Shown here piece after piece: positions 35,663 to 43,934 of a DNA stretch of 64,000 nt (position 1 is the first letter of the stretch; every line of letters begins with the position of its first letter). Position numbers and translations under genes: made by a program. This DNA comes from Sphaerochaeta sp. (GTDB taxonomy: Bacteria; Spirochaetota; Spirochaetia; Sphaerochaetales; Sphaerochaetaceae): positions 62,001 to 126,000 of the forward strand of contig JAEINL010000001.1 of assembly GCA_016342655.1 (NCBI GenBank), in the 5' to 3' direction. The notes under the pieces were generated by a model, which was not told the DNA's origin, did no database searches, and saw only the letters and a program-made list of their open reading frames with translations.

Positions 35663-36152
35663 GTGAATCGTCCTCCCATCTATAGTCGAGCTTTGCTTTC
35701 TGAATTCTTGCAAAGGGCACGACCATTGTCTCAATCAAATCTTGTGAATCGCCGATATAGGCAGTACTAAGGGTAACTGAACTATCATCGCTCGTTGTGA
35801 TCAGACCACTGACCCAATCACCATGCTCTGTATCATAGACACGTACTCGCTTACCCTCTAGAAGGGTGAATTCATACACATCCCTGATGGTTCTCTGCAA
35901 GCCTGGGGTGGATACCTCAAGTTCGAGATCACGTTCGTCTAGCTGCAACTCCATACGTGGATAGACGAGCTTATAGACTTTCGAACAATCAGATACATCC
36001 ACTTCACGGCCCTTGGTCATGATCGTAATATGCACCCCGACACTGAAGCCGCGGTCAACCCTGCTGATATCAACAAGGGTTATCCCTAAGGCTTCCAACA
36101 GCGGAGCATACTCCGCAAATAAACTTGTATTTTGTATTCCTGTTCCTAACAT
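35652..36152 (-). CDS. rimP: Ribosome maturation factor RimP
   Basis: RimP (166 aa), needed for 30S maturation. The N-terminal domain holds PLLEALGITLVDISRV, and the middle EVDVSDCSKVYKLVYPRMELQ and LELEVSTPGLQRTIRD (family motif EVSSPGLxRxL-like). The C-terminal SH3-like domain has GKRVRVYD. It is the first gene of the rimP-nusA-infB unit, as in most bacteria. GGAAAGG lies directly before the ATG, and a terminator hairpin lies 17 bases upstream. Confidence 0.92.
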   Translation of the reverse strand: MLGTGIQNTSLFAEYAPLLEALGITLVDISRVDRGFSVGVHITIMTKGREVDVSDCSKVYKLVYPRMELQLDERDLELEVSTPGLQRTIRDVYEFTLLEGKRVRVYDTEHGDWVSGLITTSDDSSVTLSTAYIGDSQDLIETMVVPFARIQKAKLDYRWEDDSHGN

Positions 36153-36169
36153 ACCTTTCCAATTGTCAT

Positions 36170-36198
36170 AAAAAAGGGATTCGCTTTCTAGCGATCCC
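36170..36198 (-). terminator. Intrinsic terminator in the rimP-nusA leader (attenuator candidate)
   Basis: On the minus strand GGGATCGC pairs with GCGAATCCC (one bulge, loop TAGAAA; 36176-36198) and is followed by six T (36170-36175). This complete terminator lies downstream of the rimP promoter and only 17 bases before the rimP ATG, so transcription of the whole operon must read through it. It could also end transcripts arriving from comF. Confidence 0.75.
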
Positions 36199-36224
36199 CC
36201 AATAATCAGACATATCCTACATGT

Positions 36225-36253
36225 ATAGTAAGCGGAACCCCCCCTCTTGTCAA
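36225..36253 (-). promoter_or_regulatory. Consensus sigma70 promoter of the rimP-nusA-infB operon
   Basis: Minus strand TTGACA (36248-36253), exactly 17 bases, TACTAT (36225-36230). The predicted start near 36218 gives a leader of about 65 bases that consists mainly of the terminator hairpin and the ribosome site. The spacer carries a run of seven G. Confidence 0.8.
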
Positions 36254-36325
36254 TCAGAAGGGTAATCTTACTGATAAAAGAATAACTATTGTTTGAACAA
36301 ATTTGCTATAAACAGTTACCTATAT

Positions 36326-36973
36326 TCAAACCATCGCTATAACTAAAGATCGTGCTTCAATGCCATACCCTTGTGCGAGCAAGGCCCTGCCGGTTGCTAG
36401 AGTGGAGCCTGAGGTACAGATATCATCCAACAATACAAAGGTATACCCAGCATTCTTATACATTTGTACGCTCGTATCAAGGTGAAGCAATGTTAGTGTA
36501 TGGCGTTCTTTTCTTTCAGCTAGGGAGAGGAATTTACTCTGGCCCTCCCCTTTCTGTACTAATAATCGAAGAGTGGGGTATCCTATTCTTTTAGTCAGCA
36601 TTCTGCAAATGAGCAGCATTTGGTCAAATCCCCGGTCAGAAAATCCCTTTTTGCTGGCAGGTATGGGAATGAGCAAGGGTTTTTCAATGGTTGCAAGCAT
36701 GGGCATGTACAGGGGGGCGAATACCCTTGACAGAAGCTTCTCCTCCCCTGCCTTGAACTGGTTGAGCAGATTAGAGACAATGCCTGTATAGGAGCCATAG
36801 GCTTGGAAACCGGTAAGACAGAATGGACAGGGGTACGCCACATCCTGTAGAGGTCGGGAACAGGAAGGACATCTTTCTGAATATCTGTATGCATAGGACT
36901 GCCTTCGCAACTCCTCAGAGCAGATTGGACAGAGCAAAGCATCGCTGAAACGTCCGCAAGAGATACACACCAT
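36326..36973 (-). CDS. comF: ComF-family phosphoribosyltransferase-like protein
   Basis: Protein of 215 aa. An N-terminal zinc-finger region has cysteine pairs (CISCGRF, CPICSEEL, CPSCSRPL, CPFC). The PRT domain follows, with PIPASKKGFSDRGFDQ (about 100) and the PRPP-binding loop VLLDDICTSGSTL (about 180). ComF is linked to DNA uptake and processing in competent bacteria; in others its role is not settled. It follows mutS by 23 bases on the same strand. The PRPP loop looks intact. Confidence 0.9.
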   Translation of the reverse strand: MVCISCGRFSDALLCPICSEELRRQSYAYRYSERCPSCSRPLQDVAYPCPFCLTGFQAYGSYTGIVSNLLNQFKAGEEKLLSRVFAPLYMPMLATIEKPLLIPIPASKKGFSDRGFDQMLLICRMLTKRIGYPTLRLLVQKGEGQSKFLSLAERKERHTLTLLHLDTSVQMYKNAGYTFVLLDDICTSGSTLATGRALLAQGYGIEARSLVIAMV

Positions 36974-36996
36974 ACCCTATACAGAAGCGGTGGTAC

Positions 36997-39594
36997 TCAA
37001 GTCGCTTCAAGCAGAGCCTTGAGTTCCTCCAAGAGTACCAGAGCAGAAAGAGGCGAGGAGCTCTCTACAGGGAAGTCGCGTATCCTGTCCAGAACAGTTT
37101 CCTCTCCAGCTGTCAGGGAAGGGAGGTCTGTATCGCTTTGTTGCTCGCAATCGGCAAACAGTTCAAGTTGGGGACTCGCTATCCCATACTCTGCAAAGTG
37201 CCTCTTCTGGAAATACTGTGCCTTGCGCAGGGATGTTGTAGGAATCCCTGCCATCTTTGCAACATTGAGACCATAGGAACTGTTGGCGATCCCCTTGATG
37301 ACTTTACGCACAAACATAATCTTTCCCCCCTGGTCAAGGACCTGAAGGGTAAGTAGCTGTAGACGCGAGTTGTCAAGGTGGGCTAGCTCATGGTAGTGGG
37401 TGGCGAACAGGGTTTTCGATCCAATCTCCAGAAGGGACTGCATCATAGCGTACGCAATGGACATTCCATCCTGGGTACTGGTTCCCCGACCAAGCTCATC
37501 AACGATGACCAGCGAGTGTCTTGTGGCGCTTCTGAGGATATGTGCAGCCTCCTGCATCTCCACCAAAAATGTCGATTCCCCCCGGGCAAGATTATCACTC
37601 GCCCCTACCCTACAGAACAGGCTGTCCACAACACCCAGCTCAACATTTCTTGCCGGGACGAAACTCCCTATCTGGCTCAACAGGACTATCAGGGCATTCT
37701 GACGCAGGTACGTGGATTTTCCCGCCATATTTGGTCCGGTGATAAGGCAGAAACGCTGTCCATCCTCCTCGATGGTTAGGTCATTGGGGACAAAGTTCCC
37801 TATGCCCAGCTGTTGTTCCACAACAGGATGTCTACCCCCTTCAATGGTAAGACAGTTGGCGGTAACAAAATGTGGGGCTGTGTAGTCATGCTTGGTTGCA
37901 GTTGTGGAAAATCCCTGCAGACAGTCGACCCTACTGAGAAGAGATGCAATGGCCAAAAGGACGCCTTGCATGGCTCGCGTTTTCTCCAGAAGAGTCTCAT
38001 ACACCATCCTTTCCCGTTTTTCAGCCTCTGAAGAGCTTTGAAGAATCTTTTGCTCACACGCAATGAGTTCATCACTGGTATACCTTTCTGCGTTGACCAG
38101 CGTCTGTTTCCTATAGAAAGAGGAAGGAACCTTATCGACTTGACCTTTGGATACTTCCAGATAGTGACCTAGAATCTTATTGGAGGAGAGCTTCAGGGTG
38201 GTGATACCGGTCTCTTCGCGAATCTTGGCAAGGTAGGTAGCAAGCAGCTGCTTGCCTCCCCCCTTGATGGAACGTAGTTGGTCTAGGATTGCATCAAACC
38301 CATCTAGGATGACTTGCCCCTCCTGAAAAGGTCCCTGATGCTCTTCATTGATTGATGCATCAAGTTCCTTAATCAAGTCCACCAGGCTCAGAAGTTCCTC
38401 TTCTGAAATGCTCTTGTCCAGAAGCGGTTGGTAGTGTTCGTTAAACAGGGCGAAAAAGGCATGCACGGTCTGAGACACTCCCACAAGGTCACTGCTTACC
38501 GAACGGCCCATGGCTATGCGTGAGGTAAGTCTCTCCATATCAAGGGCGCTCTTGAGAATTGAGCGTACGCGCTCGAGTTCCTTTCTGTCATCGCAGAAGA
38601 AGGAGACCCACCGCTGTCTCTCAAGAATCCTTGGCACATCGACCAGGGGAAAGGTGATCCACTTCTTCAGAAGGCGCGATCCCGCACTGGTAAGGGTGGC
38701 GTTGATCGCTGAGTAGAGGGAGAATTTGGCAGATCCGTCAGAGTTGTTGGCTAAAAGCTCCAAGCCCTTGCGACTTGCCTCATCGATACGAAGATACGTA
38801 TCTTCACTCTCCACAGTGAAATGGGTGATATGGGCAAGGACAGTCTTTGCAGAATCCTTGAGATAGCGCAACAGAGCACCTCCGCTGGCTATCTCCAAAG
38901 AATTACTCTCCAATGAAAATGCCTTCAAGGAGGAGGTCTCCACCTGGGAACACATCAGAACAAAACCATCCTTGATCTTGAAGTACCAGGGAGGAAGTTT
39001 TGTAACCATCGCCTGATGACCATCAATGACAAGCTTGAAATCTGGATTTGAAAAATAATCATCCTCGTCGACAAGCACTTCTCGAGGTCCTACCTGCTCC
39101 AAGACCGAGAGCAGGGAGGTGAACTGCTTCTCGAAGGGTACGGTCCGCAACACAAACTCCCCGCTGGTGATGTCAGCATAGCTAAGGGCGATTGTGCGTT
39201 TTTGCAAGGATACGCACAGCACATAGCTATTACTTGTCGCATCAAGGAAGTCATCGTCTATGACAGTGGCAGGTGAGACAATCTGGACGACCTCCCTCGT
39301 GGCTATCTCCTTGGCGTTTTGGGGAAGGTCGATCTGTTCACAGATGGCAATCTTTTTCCCAGCATCCAGGAGACGCTTGATATAAATCTTTGAGGCATGG
39401 TGAGGGATACCACACATCAGTTGGTCCCCACGCTTGGTCAACGTTATGTTGAGCAGGCGTGAGACCTCAACAGCATCGGATTCGAACATCTCGTAAAAGT
39501 CCCCAAGTCGAAAAAAGAGTACCTTATCCTGATGCTGCTCCTTTATCTTATGGTACTGCGCCATCATCGGAGTGACGCGCTTTTCACTGTCCAT
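36997..39594 (-). CDS. mutS: DNA mismatch repair protein MutS
   Basis: MutS (865 aa) recognises mismatches. The N-terminal mismatch-binding motif FFRLGDFYEMFESDA (about 23) contains the Phe-x-Glu wedge. Connector, core and clamp domains follow. The C-terminal ATPase has Walker A TGPNMAGKSTYLRQ (about 610), Walker B with DELGRGTST, and the ATHYHEL switch. The ATG at 39594 is preferred to a TTG at 39603 that overlaps the bamA stop. No mutL is in the window. Confidence 0.96.
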   Translation of the reverse strand: MDSEKRVTPMMAQYHKIKEQHQDKVLFFRLGDFYEMFESDAVEVSRLLNITLTKRGDQLMCGIPHHASKIYIKRLLDAGKKIAICEQIDLPQNAKEIATREVVQIVSPATVIDDDFLDATSNSYVLCVSLQKRTIALSYADITSGEFVLRTVPFEKQFTSLLSVLEQVGPREVLVDEDDYFSNPDFKLVIDGHQAMVTKLPPWYFKIKDGFVLMCSQVETSSLKAFSLESNSLEIASGGALLRYLKDSAKTVLAHITHFTVESEDTYLRIDEASRKGLELLANNSDGSAKFSLYSAINATLTSAGSRLLKKWITFPLVDVPRILERQRWVSFFCDDRKELERVRSILKSALDMERLTSRIAMGRSVSSDLVGVSQTVHAFFALFNEHYQPLLDKSISEEELLSLVDLIKELDASINEEHQGPFQEGQVILDGFDAILDQLRSIKGGGKQLLATYLAKIREETGITTLKLSSNKILGHYLEVSKGQVDKVPSSFYRKQTLVNAERYTSDELIACEQKILQSSSEAEKRERMVYETLLEKTRAMQGVLLAIASLLSRVDCLQGFSTTATKHDYTAPHFVTANCLTIEGGRHPVVEQQLGIGNFVPNDLTIEEDGQRFCLITGPNMAGKSTYLRQNALIVLLSQIGSFVPARNVELGVVDSLFCRVGASDNLARGESTFLVEMQEAAHILRSATRHSLVIVDELGRGTSTQDGMSIAYAMMQSLLEIGSKTLFATHYHELAHLDNSRLQLLTLQVLDQGGKIMFVRKVIKGIANSSYGLNVAKMAGIPTTSLRKAQYFQKRHFAEYGIASPQLELFADCEQQSDTDLPSLTAGEETVLDRIRDFPVESSSPLSALVLLEELKALLEAT

Positions 39595-39599
39595 ACCTA

Positions 39600-42143
39600 T
39601 CAATAGAACGAGGTGGTGATGGCCAGCACCAAGCTCAACCCGCTGTCAGGATTTGAACTGCTCTGGAACAGGGTGTTGTTCTGACTCCAGGCAAAAGTAT
39701 TGTCGATGTAGGTGGCGTTCTTTACCAGATAGAGGCCCAGGGGGAACCCAGGGATCTTCAGCTTGATGCCTGCTCCCATGGAATAGTACCAGCCCAAGGA
39801 GTTCAAGCCAGAGAAATCTCCCAGAGTTGAGATGACCCCGGTCGCACTGGTATAGATCTCAGCGGACAGCACATTGTGTGCCAAAGGCCAACTGATGGAT
39901 AGCTGGTTGTCAAACAGAAGAGACTGGTCGTAGACCACGCTGAAGCCCCTACCGATATTCATGCCGTCGATGTAGAGCATCTCATAGCGTGTCGCACCCT
40001 CTTTCGCTGCTCTCCAGGCCCATTCTTTATCGTAGTAGTACTGGGGAAGCATGATATTAAGGGTGGAGGTAGCACCTAGGACCACATTGGCCTTCTTCTC
40101 GTCAAGGGTAAAGGTGAAGAGGGTAACATACCCACTCGCACTGCTAGAGGAACGGATATAGTTGGATAGTCCTCTTAGGACTCCACCTGCATAGGCAAAG
40201 CTCTGCGAGAAGAGATACCCCTTGGAGGTGTTCTCGATACGGTCCCGCCCATCCCAGGTCAAGCCCAATGAGATGCGGTTGGAAAACTGCCAACTGTCTG
40301 CATATTTCTTGATTAGCAATTCAAACGGGTCATAGAGGTCCCGGTCATAGGTTGCATGGTTCAATCCGATGGAGACCCCTCCCGAGAGGATAAGCGCACC
40401 TGGACGGAACATGAAGGTATACCCTGAGTTGTATCCGATGGAAAAACGCTGGTAGTCGTAAGTCATCAGATCTTTGCTTGCCGGAAGGGCTTTCTCAGAA
40501 GCAAGATAGCTTGCATAGCTGCTATATCCTAAAGGATAGGCTGTATCTGTGGTTGCCAGTCCGTAGTAGTCACTTCCTGTTCCCCTCTGCAGGGAGGAAT
40601 CCTTGATGCTCCGTTCAAAGGAAAGGCTGAGGCCGTTGGACCACCGCCTATTGCCAACCCACCCGTCGTTGAAGGAGATTGAGACGTTCTGAGTGTCAGG
40701 GCTCAAGGTGGTGGAGATGGACAGGTCGCGGCCGGTTCCCGCAAGGTTCTTGTCAGACCACTGTAGGAAGCCACTTACCGGGAAGCCCTCGACATTGCCA
40801 CCGAAGGTAGCTCCAAACTGGATATCCATCTGGTTTCCCTCAACTACGGTAAAGACGGGAATGACCATTCCGTCTTTGCTCCCATTGATGATATCAAACT
40901 GGACGTCGGTTACTATAAGGGTGTTGTAGATGTTCTGGGCACTCTTTATCAGTTGTTCTTTGCTGAAGATATCACCTTTGGCGAACGTGAGCTCCCGTAG
41001 GAAGACATACTCTTTGGTCTTTGTCGTACCTTCGAGACGGATATCTTCAATGATAGCCTGCTGGTTCTCCTTCACATTCAGGACATAGGAGATGATCAGA
41101 TTCTCTTCGTCACGGACCTCCTCTGTGGACATGAGGTTGAAGATATAGCCATTGTTCCAGTAGAGGTCAGCCACATTGGCTATCTGTGCCTGCACTCGGC
41201 CTTGGTCGAGTACGGCACCCTTCTTCATGGCAATGAGGTCTTGGAACTCCTCATTGGTGAAGACCGTGTTTCCTTCGACTGTTATGCCACCAAAGAACCA
41301 CTGTCTGCCCTCTTCAATGCTATAGGTAATACGGAGACGGGAGAACTTGTCCCCCTCCTCACTGATATCTTCTGTACGTACTTCCTTGATCTTCGCTTCA
41401 ATGTATCCGTTGCTGCCGTAGTAGGAGAGCAGGTTTCTTTTGTCTGTCTCGATGGTCAGTGGATTGTAGTAGCCGGAATTGAAATACGTTATGGCCTTGC
41501 TTTCCACCTGTTTCTTCAGCAGGTCAGAGGGAAACACCACATTTTCCTCGAAGACTATCTCACCTATTCTCTTTTGGGCATTTTCGGTAATGGTATAGGT
41601 AATGGTAGCTTTATTGCTTGTCTCATCAACACTGTACTCACTGTCGACAGTCGCCTCTGCATACCCCTTCTTCTGATAGAGGTCAATGATGGCTTCCTTG
41701 GAGAGAACGATTGCCTGTTCCTGGAGGAAGGAACCTGTCTTTGCGGTGATTGCTTCGGTGATATCCTTATTCTTAATATTCTCATTGCCGACCAAGACTA
41801 CGGTATCCACATAGGGTAGCTCAAAGAAACTCATCTCAATGACAAGGGCATTTGCATCAGTTTCTCCTCTCCTGGCTTCTGCCAGGAAATAGAGAAAGTT
41901 GTCCATGGCATACAGTTTTCCCTGTAACTCGTTGAACAATTCATCAGAGAATGTCTTTCCTATAAAGGGGTACTGTACGTTGGCGACGATGTTCTCATCA
42001 ACATTCTGTAAGCCAATATTGGTAAAGGATGTAATTTTCTTACCTACATACCAAGCTTGCTCATCTGCTGCGCCTAGGATGGCTAGCGTGGCTACAAGTA
42101 AAATTATGATCAAAAATATCCGTTCTATCTTCCGATTGCCCAT
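39600..42143 (-). CDS. bamA: Outer membrane protein assembly factor BamA
   Basis: BamA (847 aa), the Omp85 barrel that inserts outer-membrane proteins. A signal peptide (MGNRKIERIFLIIILLVATLAILGA) is followed by five POTRA domains over about residues 30-420 (for example RIGEIVFEENVVFP, FGGITVEGNTVF, IEDIRLEGTTKTKEYVFLREL). A 16-strand barrel region begins near TFGGNVEGFPVSGFLQW and contains the lid-loop-type NIGRGFSVVYDQSLLFDNQ and a C-terminal aromatic, ending LAITTSFY. AGGAG stands five bases before the ATG at 42143. An IS605-type element lies directly upstream, separating it from tamB. Confidence 0.94.
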   Translation of the reverse strand: MGNRKIERIFLIIILLVATLAILGAADEQAWYVGKKITSFTNIGLQNVDENIVANVQYPFIGKTFSDELFNELQGKLYAMDNFLYFLAEARRGETDANALVIEMSFFELPYVDTVVLVGNENIKNKDITEAITAKTGSFLQEQAIVLSKEAIIDLYQKKGYAEATVDSEYSVDETSNKATITYTITENAQKRIGEIVFEENVVFPSDLLKKQVESKAITYFNSGYYNPLTIETDKRNLLSYYGSNGYIEAKIKEVRTEDISEEGDKFSRLRITYSIEEGRQWFFGGITVEGNTVFTNEEFQDLIAMKKGAVLDQGRVQAQIANVADLYWNNGYIFNLMSTEEVRDEENLIISYVLNVKENQQAIIEDIRLEGTTKTKEYVFLRELTFAKGDIFSKEQLIKSAQNIYNTLIVTDVQFDIINGSKDGMVIPVFTVVEGNQMDIQFGATFGGNVEGFPVSGFLQWSDKNLAGTGRDLSISTTLSPDTQNVSISFNDGWVGNRRWSNGLSLSFERSIKDSSLQRGTGSDYYGLATTDTAYPLGYSSYASYLASEKALPASKDLMTYDYQRFSIGYNSGYTFMFRPGALILSGGVSIGLNHATYDRDLYDPFELLIKKYADSWQFSNRISLGLTWDGRDRIENTSKGYLFSQSFAYAGGVLRGLSNYIRSSSSASGYVTLFTFTLDEKKANVVLGATSTLNIMLPQYYYDKEWAWRAAKEGATRYEMLYIDGMNIGRGFSVVYDQSLLFDNQLSISWPLAHNVLSAEIYTSATGVISTLGDFSGLNSLGWYYSMGAGIKLKIPGFPLGLYLVKNATYIDNTFAWSQNNTLFQSSSNPDSGLSLVLAITTSFY

Positions 42144-42212
42144 GTTGACTCCTATCAAATTGTTTAACCTCTCGGATGAGAAATTCCAGTCCTCTTAAGG
42201 GGCTGGGATGAA

Positions 42213-42615
42213 TCAGCCTTGATTTTCTATGTATTTACGTATTACTTCTGTGGAAGCATCACCTACAGAACAAGCAATTTAACCATCAGACCAAAAAGTG
42301 CGTTCATTCTAAAAGTGCTTCGTACATACATATTCATAGTACTTCCAAACTCAATAGGTTGCTAGTGACTTAAGCCTAGAAATTATCATTGAGATACTGA
42401 TTTGAGGTTCATATGATAGCAAAATATGTATGATCTTTATCCGACTCAATTGTATCCATGTTAAACTTAGAGTTTAAAGCAATGTTCTCTATCCCGGATA
42501 TTATGCACTTGGTAAGATTTACTGTAAGTAACCACTTTCTTTACATATGGACAAGGGTACTATGTACTTTTAGAGACAACTTGCAGTGTGATTTTGTATT
42601 ATATTTAGTCGTCAT
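42213..42615 (-). pseudogene. IS200/IS605 Y1 transposase TnpA remnant
   Basis: The frame from the ATG at 42615 reads HCKLSLKVHSTLV, then a stop, then RKWLLTVNLTKCIISGIENIA and ESDKDHTYFAII. This is the TnpA pattern, where the HUH motif (HxH) has become HTY. Several more stops and shifts follow. The last part reads ERTFWSDG-stop-IACSVGDASTEVIRKYIENQG, the family C-terminus, with a TAA at the position expected for the catalytic-region tyrosine. The protein cannot be functional. Confidence 0.85.
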
Positions 42616-42679
42616 CGTGTGAGATATTTTCTTGTATTTTCCTGTACTTATCTAGTTTATATTTGTATACTAAACAAAT

Positions 42680-43885
42680 ATGAAGTGGTATAAAGCATTG
42701 AAAGTTAGGGTTTATCCAAATGCAAAGCAAACCGAACAGCTCAATAAGACTCTCGGCTGTGCAAGAGCTATCTATAATATGATGCTTCACGAAAGGATTA
42801 CTGTCTTTGAAGAGAATAAGGATGATAGACAGAAATTGTATGGGTATACCTATAAGGAAGTGTCTGCCTACAAAAAAGAGTACGAGTGGTTGAAGGAAGC
42901 AGACTCACAGGCATTGGCTTGGGAAAAAGTAAACCTGTTACATGCTTATTCCAACTTCTTCACATCATTGAAGGGGGAGCGTAAGGGTGAGGATGTGGGT
43001 TTCCCCAAATATAAGAAAAAGAAAACAAAAAACAGTTATACATCCTCTCTTGTGAATAGGAATATGGCGATTGATTTCAATCTCAAAAGAGTCAAACTCC
43101 CCAAGCTCGGTTGGATACAGTATAGGGATCAGAGATCCTCAGCCGAAGGCAAGATCAAGTCAGTTACAGTCTCGAGATCCACAACAGGGAAGTATTTCGC
43201 TTCGTTTCTATTTGAATACGAAGCCCCTGTGGTCATTAAGAAAGTTGTGACTGATCCTGAAAAAGTCGTCGGGCTCGATATGGCTCTGGAAAACTTCTAT
43301 GTTGACCACGAGGGGAATACTCCTGGATTCACCAGGAATACACGAAGATATGAAACTCACCTTGCTCAAGCCCAAAGGAGACTAAGCAAGAAGAAAAAAG
43401 GTTCACAAAACTGGTACAAAGCGAAGCACAGAGTTGCTCTTGTGCACGAGACGATAGCCAACGCTCGTGCCGATTTCAACAGGAAGCTCGCAACCGAATT
43501 GTGTTCCAAATATGATGCAGTTTGCATCGAGACCCTTTCGTTGAAAGGTATGTCACGAGCCTTGAACTTGGGGAAATCAGTTCATGATCTTGGCTATGCC
43601 AACTTTGTCTCAAGATTGAAACAGAAAGCTGCTGAGACAGGAACAAATGTCATCCAAGTGGACAAATGGTATCCAAGCTCAAAACTCTGCAGCAATTGTG
43701 GGTATAAGAACAAAGCGCTCGGCCTTACAGATCGCAACTGGACATGCCCCAATTGTGGAGAAGAGCTCTCTCGTGATGAAAATGCAGGGAAAAACTTGCG
43801 CAATGTAGGTTTGGATCTTTTGGGGCTGGGCAAGCCCTCAAAGCTTGTGGAGAAGATAGTAAGTCTTAGTAACTTCGGTTCCTAG
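42680..43885 (+). CDS. tnpB: TnpB, RNA-guided transposon-associated nuclease (IS605 OrfB)
   Basis: Full-length TnpB of 401 aa, an ancestor-type relative of Cas12. The N-terminal helix-turn-helix/REC part begins KALKVRVYPNAKQTEQLNKTLG. The RuvC catalytic triad is complete: Asp200 (GLDMAL), Glu284 (CIETLSLKG), Asp366 (SRDENAGKN). A zinc finger of Cys337, Cys340, Cys356 and Cys359 lies between the last two. Nothing is truncated. Known TnpB proteins cut DNA guided by an RNA from the element's right end, which favours retention of the element at its site. No ribosome site is visible before the ATG, so translation may be weak. Confidence 0.93.
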   Translation: MKWYKALKVRVYPNAKQTEQLNKTLGCARAIYNMMLHERITVFEENKDDRQKLYGYTYKEVSAYKKEYEWLKEADSQALAWEKVNLLHAYSNFFTSLKGERKGEDVGFPKYKKKKTKNSYTSSLVNRNMAIDFNLKRVKLPKLGWIQYRDQRSSAEGKIKSVTVSRSTTGKYFASFLFEYEAPVVIKKVVTDPEKVVGLDMALENFYVDHEGNTPGFTRNTRRYETHLAQAQRRLSKKKKGSQNWYKAKHRVALVHETIANARADFNRKLATELCSKYDAVCIETLSLKGMSRALNLGKSVHDLGYANFVSRLKQKAAETGTNVIQVDKWYPSSKLCSNCGYKNKALGLTDRNWTCPNCGEELSRDENAGKNLRNVGLDLLGLGKPSKLVEKIVSLSNFGS

Positions 43886-43930
43886 GCCGTCTTCTGTGAA
43901 GCAAGAAACCCATCGGCCTTTACTGATGGG
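43790..43930 (+). ncRNA. Candidate omega RNA scaffold of the TnpB system
   Basis: In characterised IS605 elements the omega RNA spans the 3' end of tnpB and the right end, with the guide taken from flanking DNA. Here the stretch holds structured sequence after the stop codon (GGTTCCTAGGCC region) and the terminal CCCATC/GATGGG hairpin. The guide would then be the bases right of 43930-43937, that is, the tamB 3' end. The left boundary is a guess. Confidence 0.5.
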
Positions 43931-43934
43931 TAAG

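Noticed and set aside
42605-42790. 61-codon minus-strand frame opposite the tnpB start
   Set aside because: Overlaps the tnpB N-terminus and the tnpA remnant in another frame; the tnpA reading is in a different frame with family matches.
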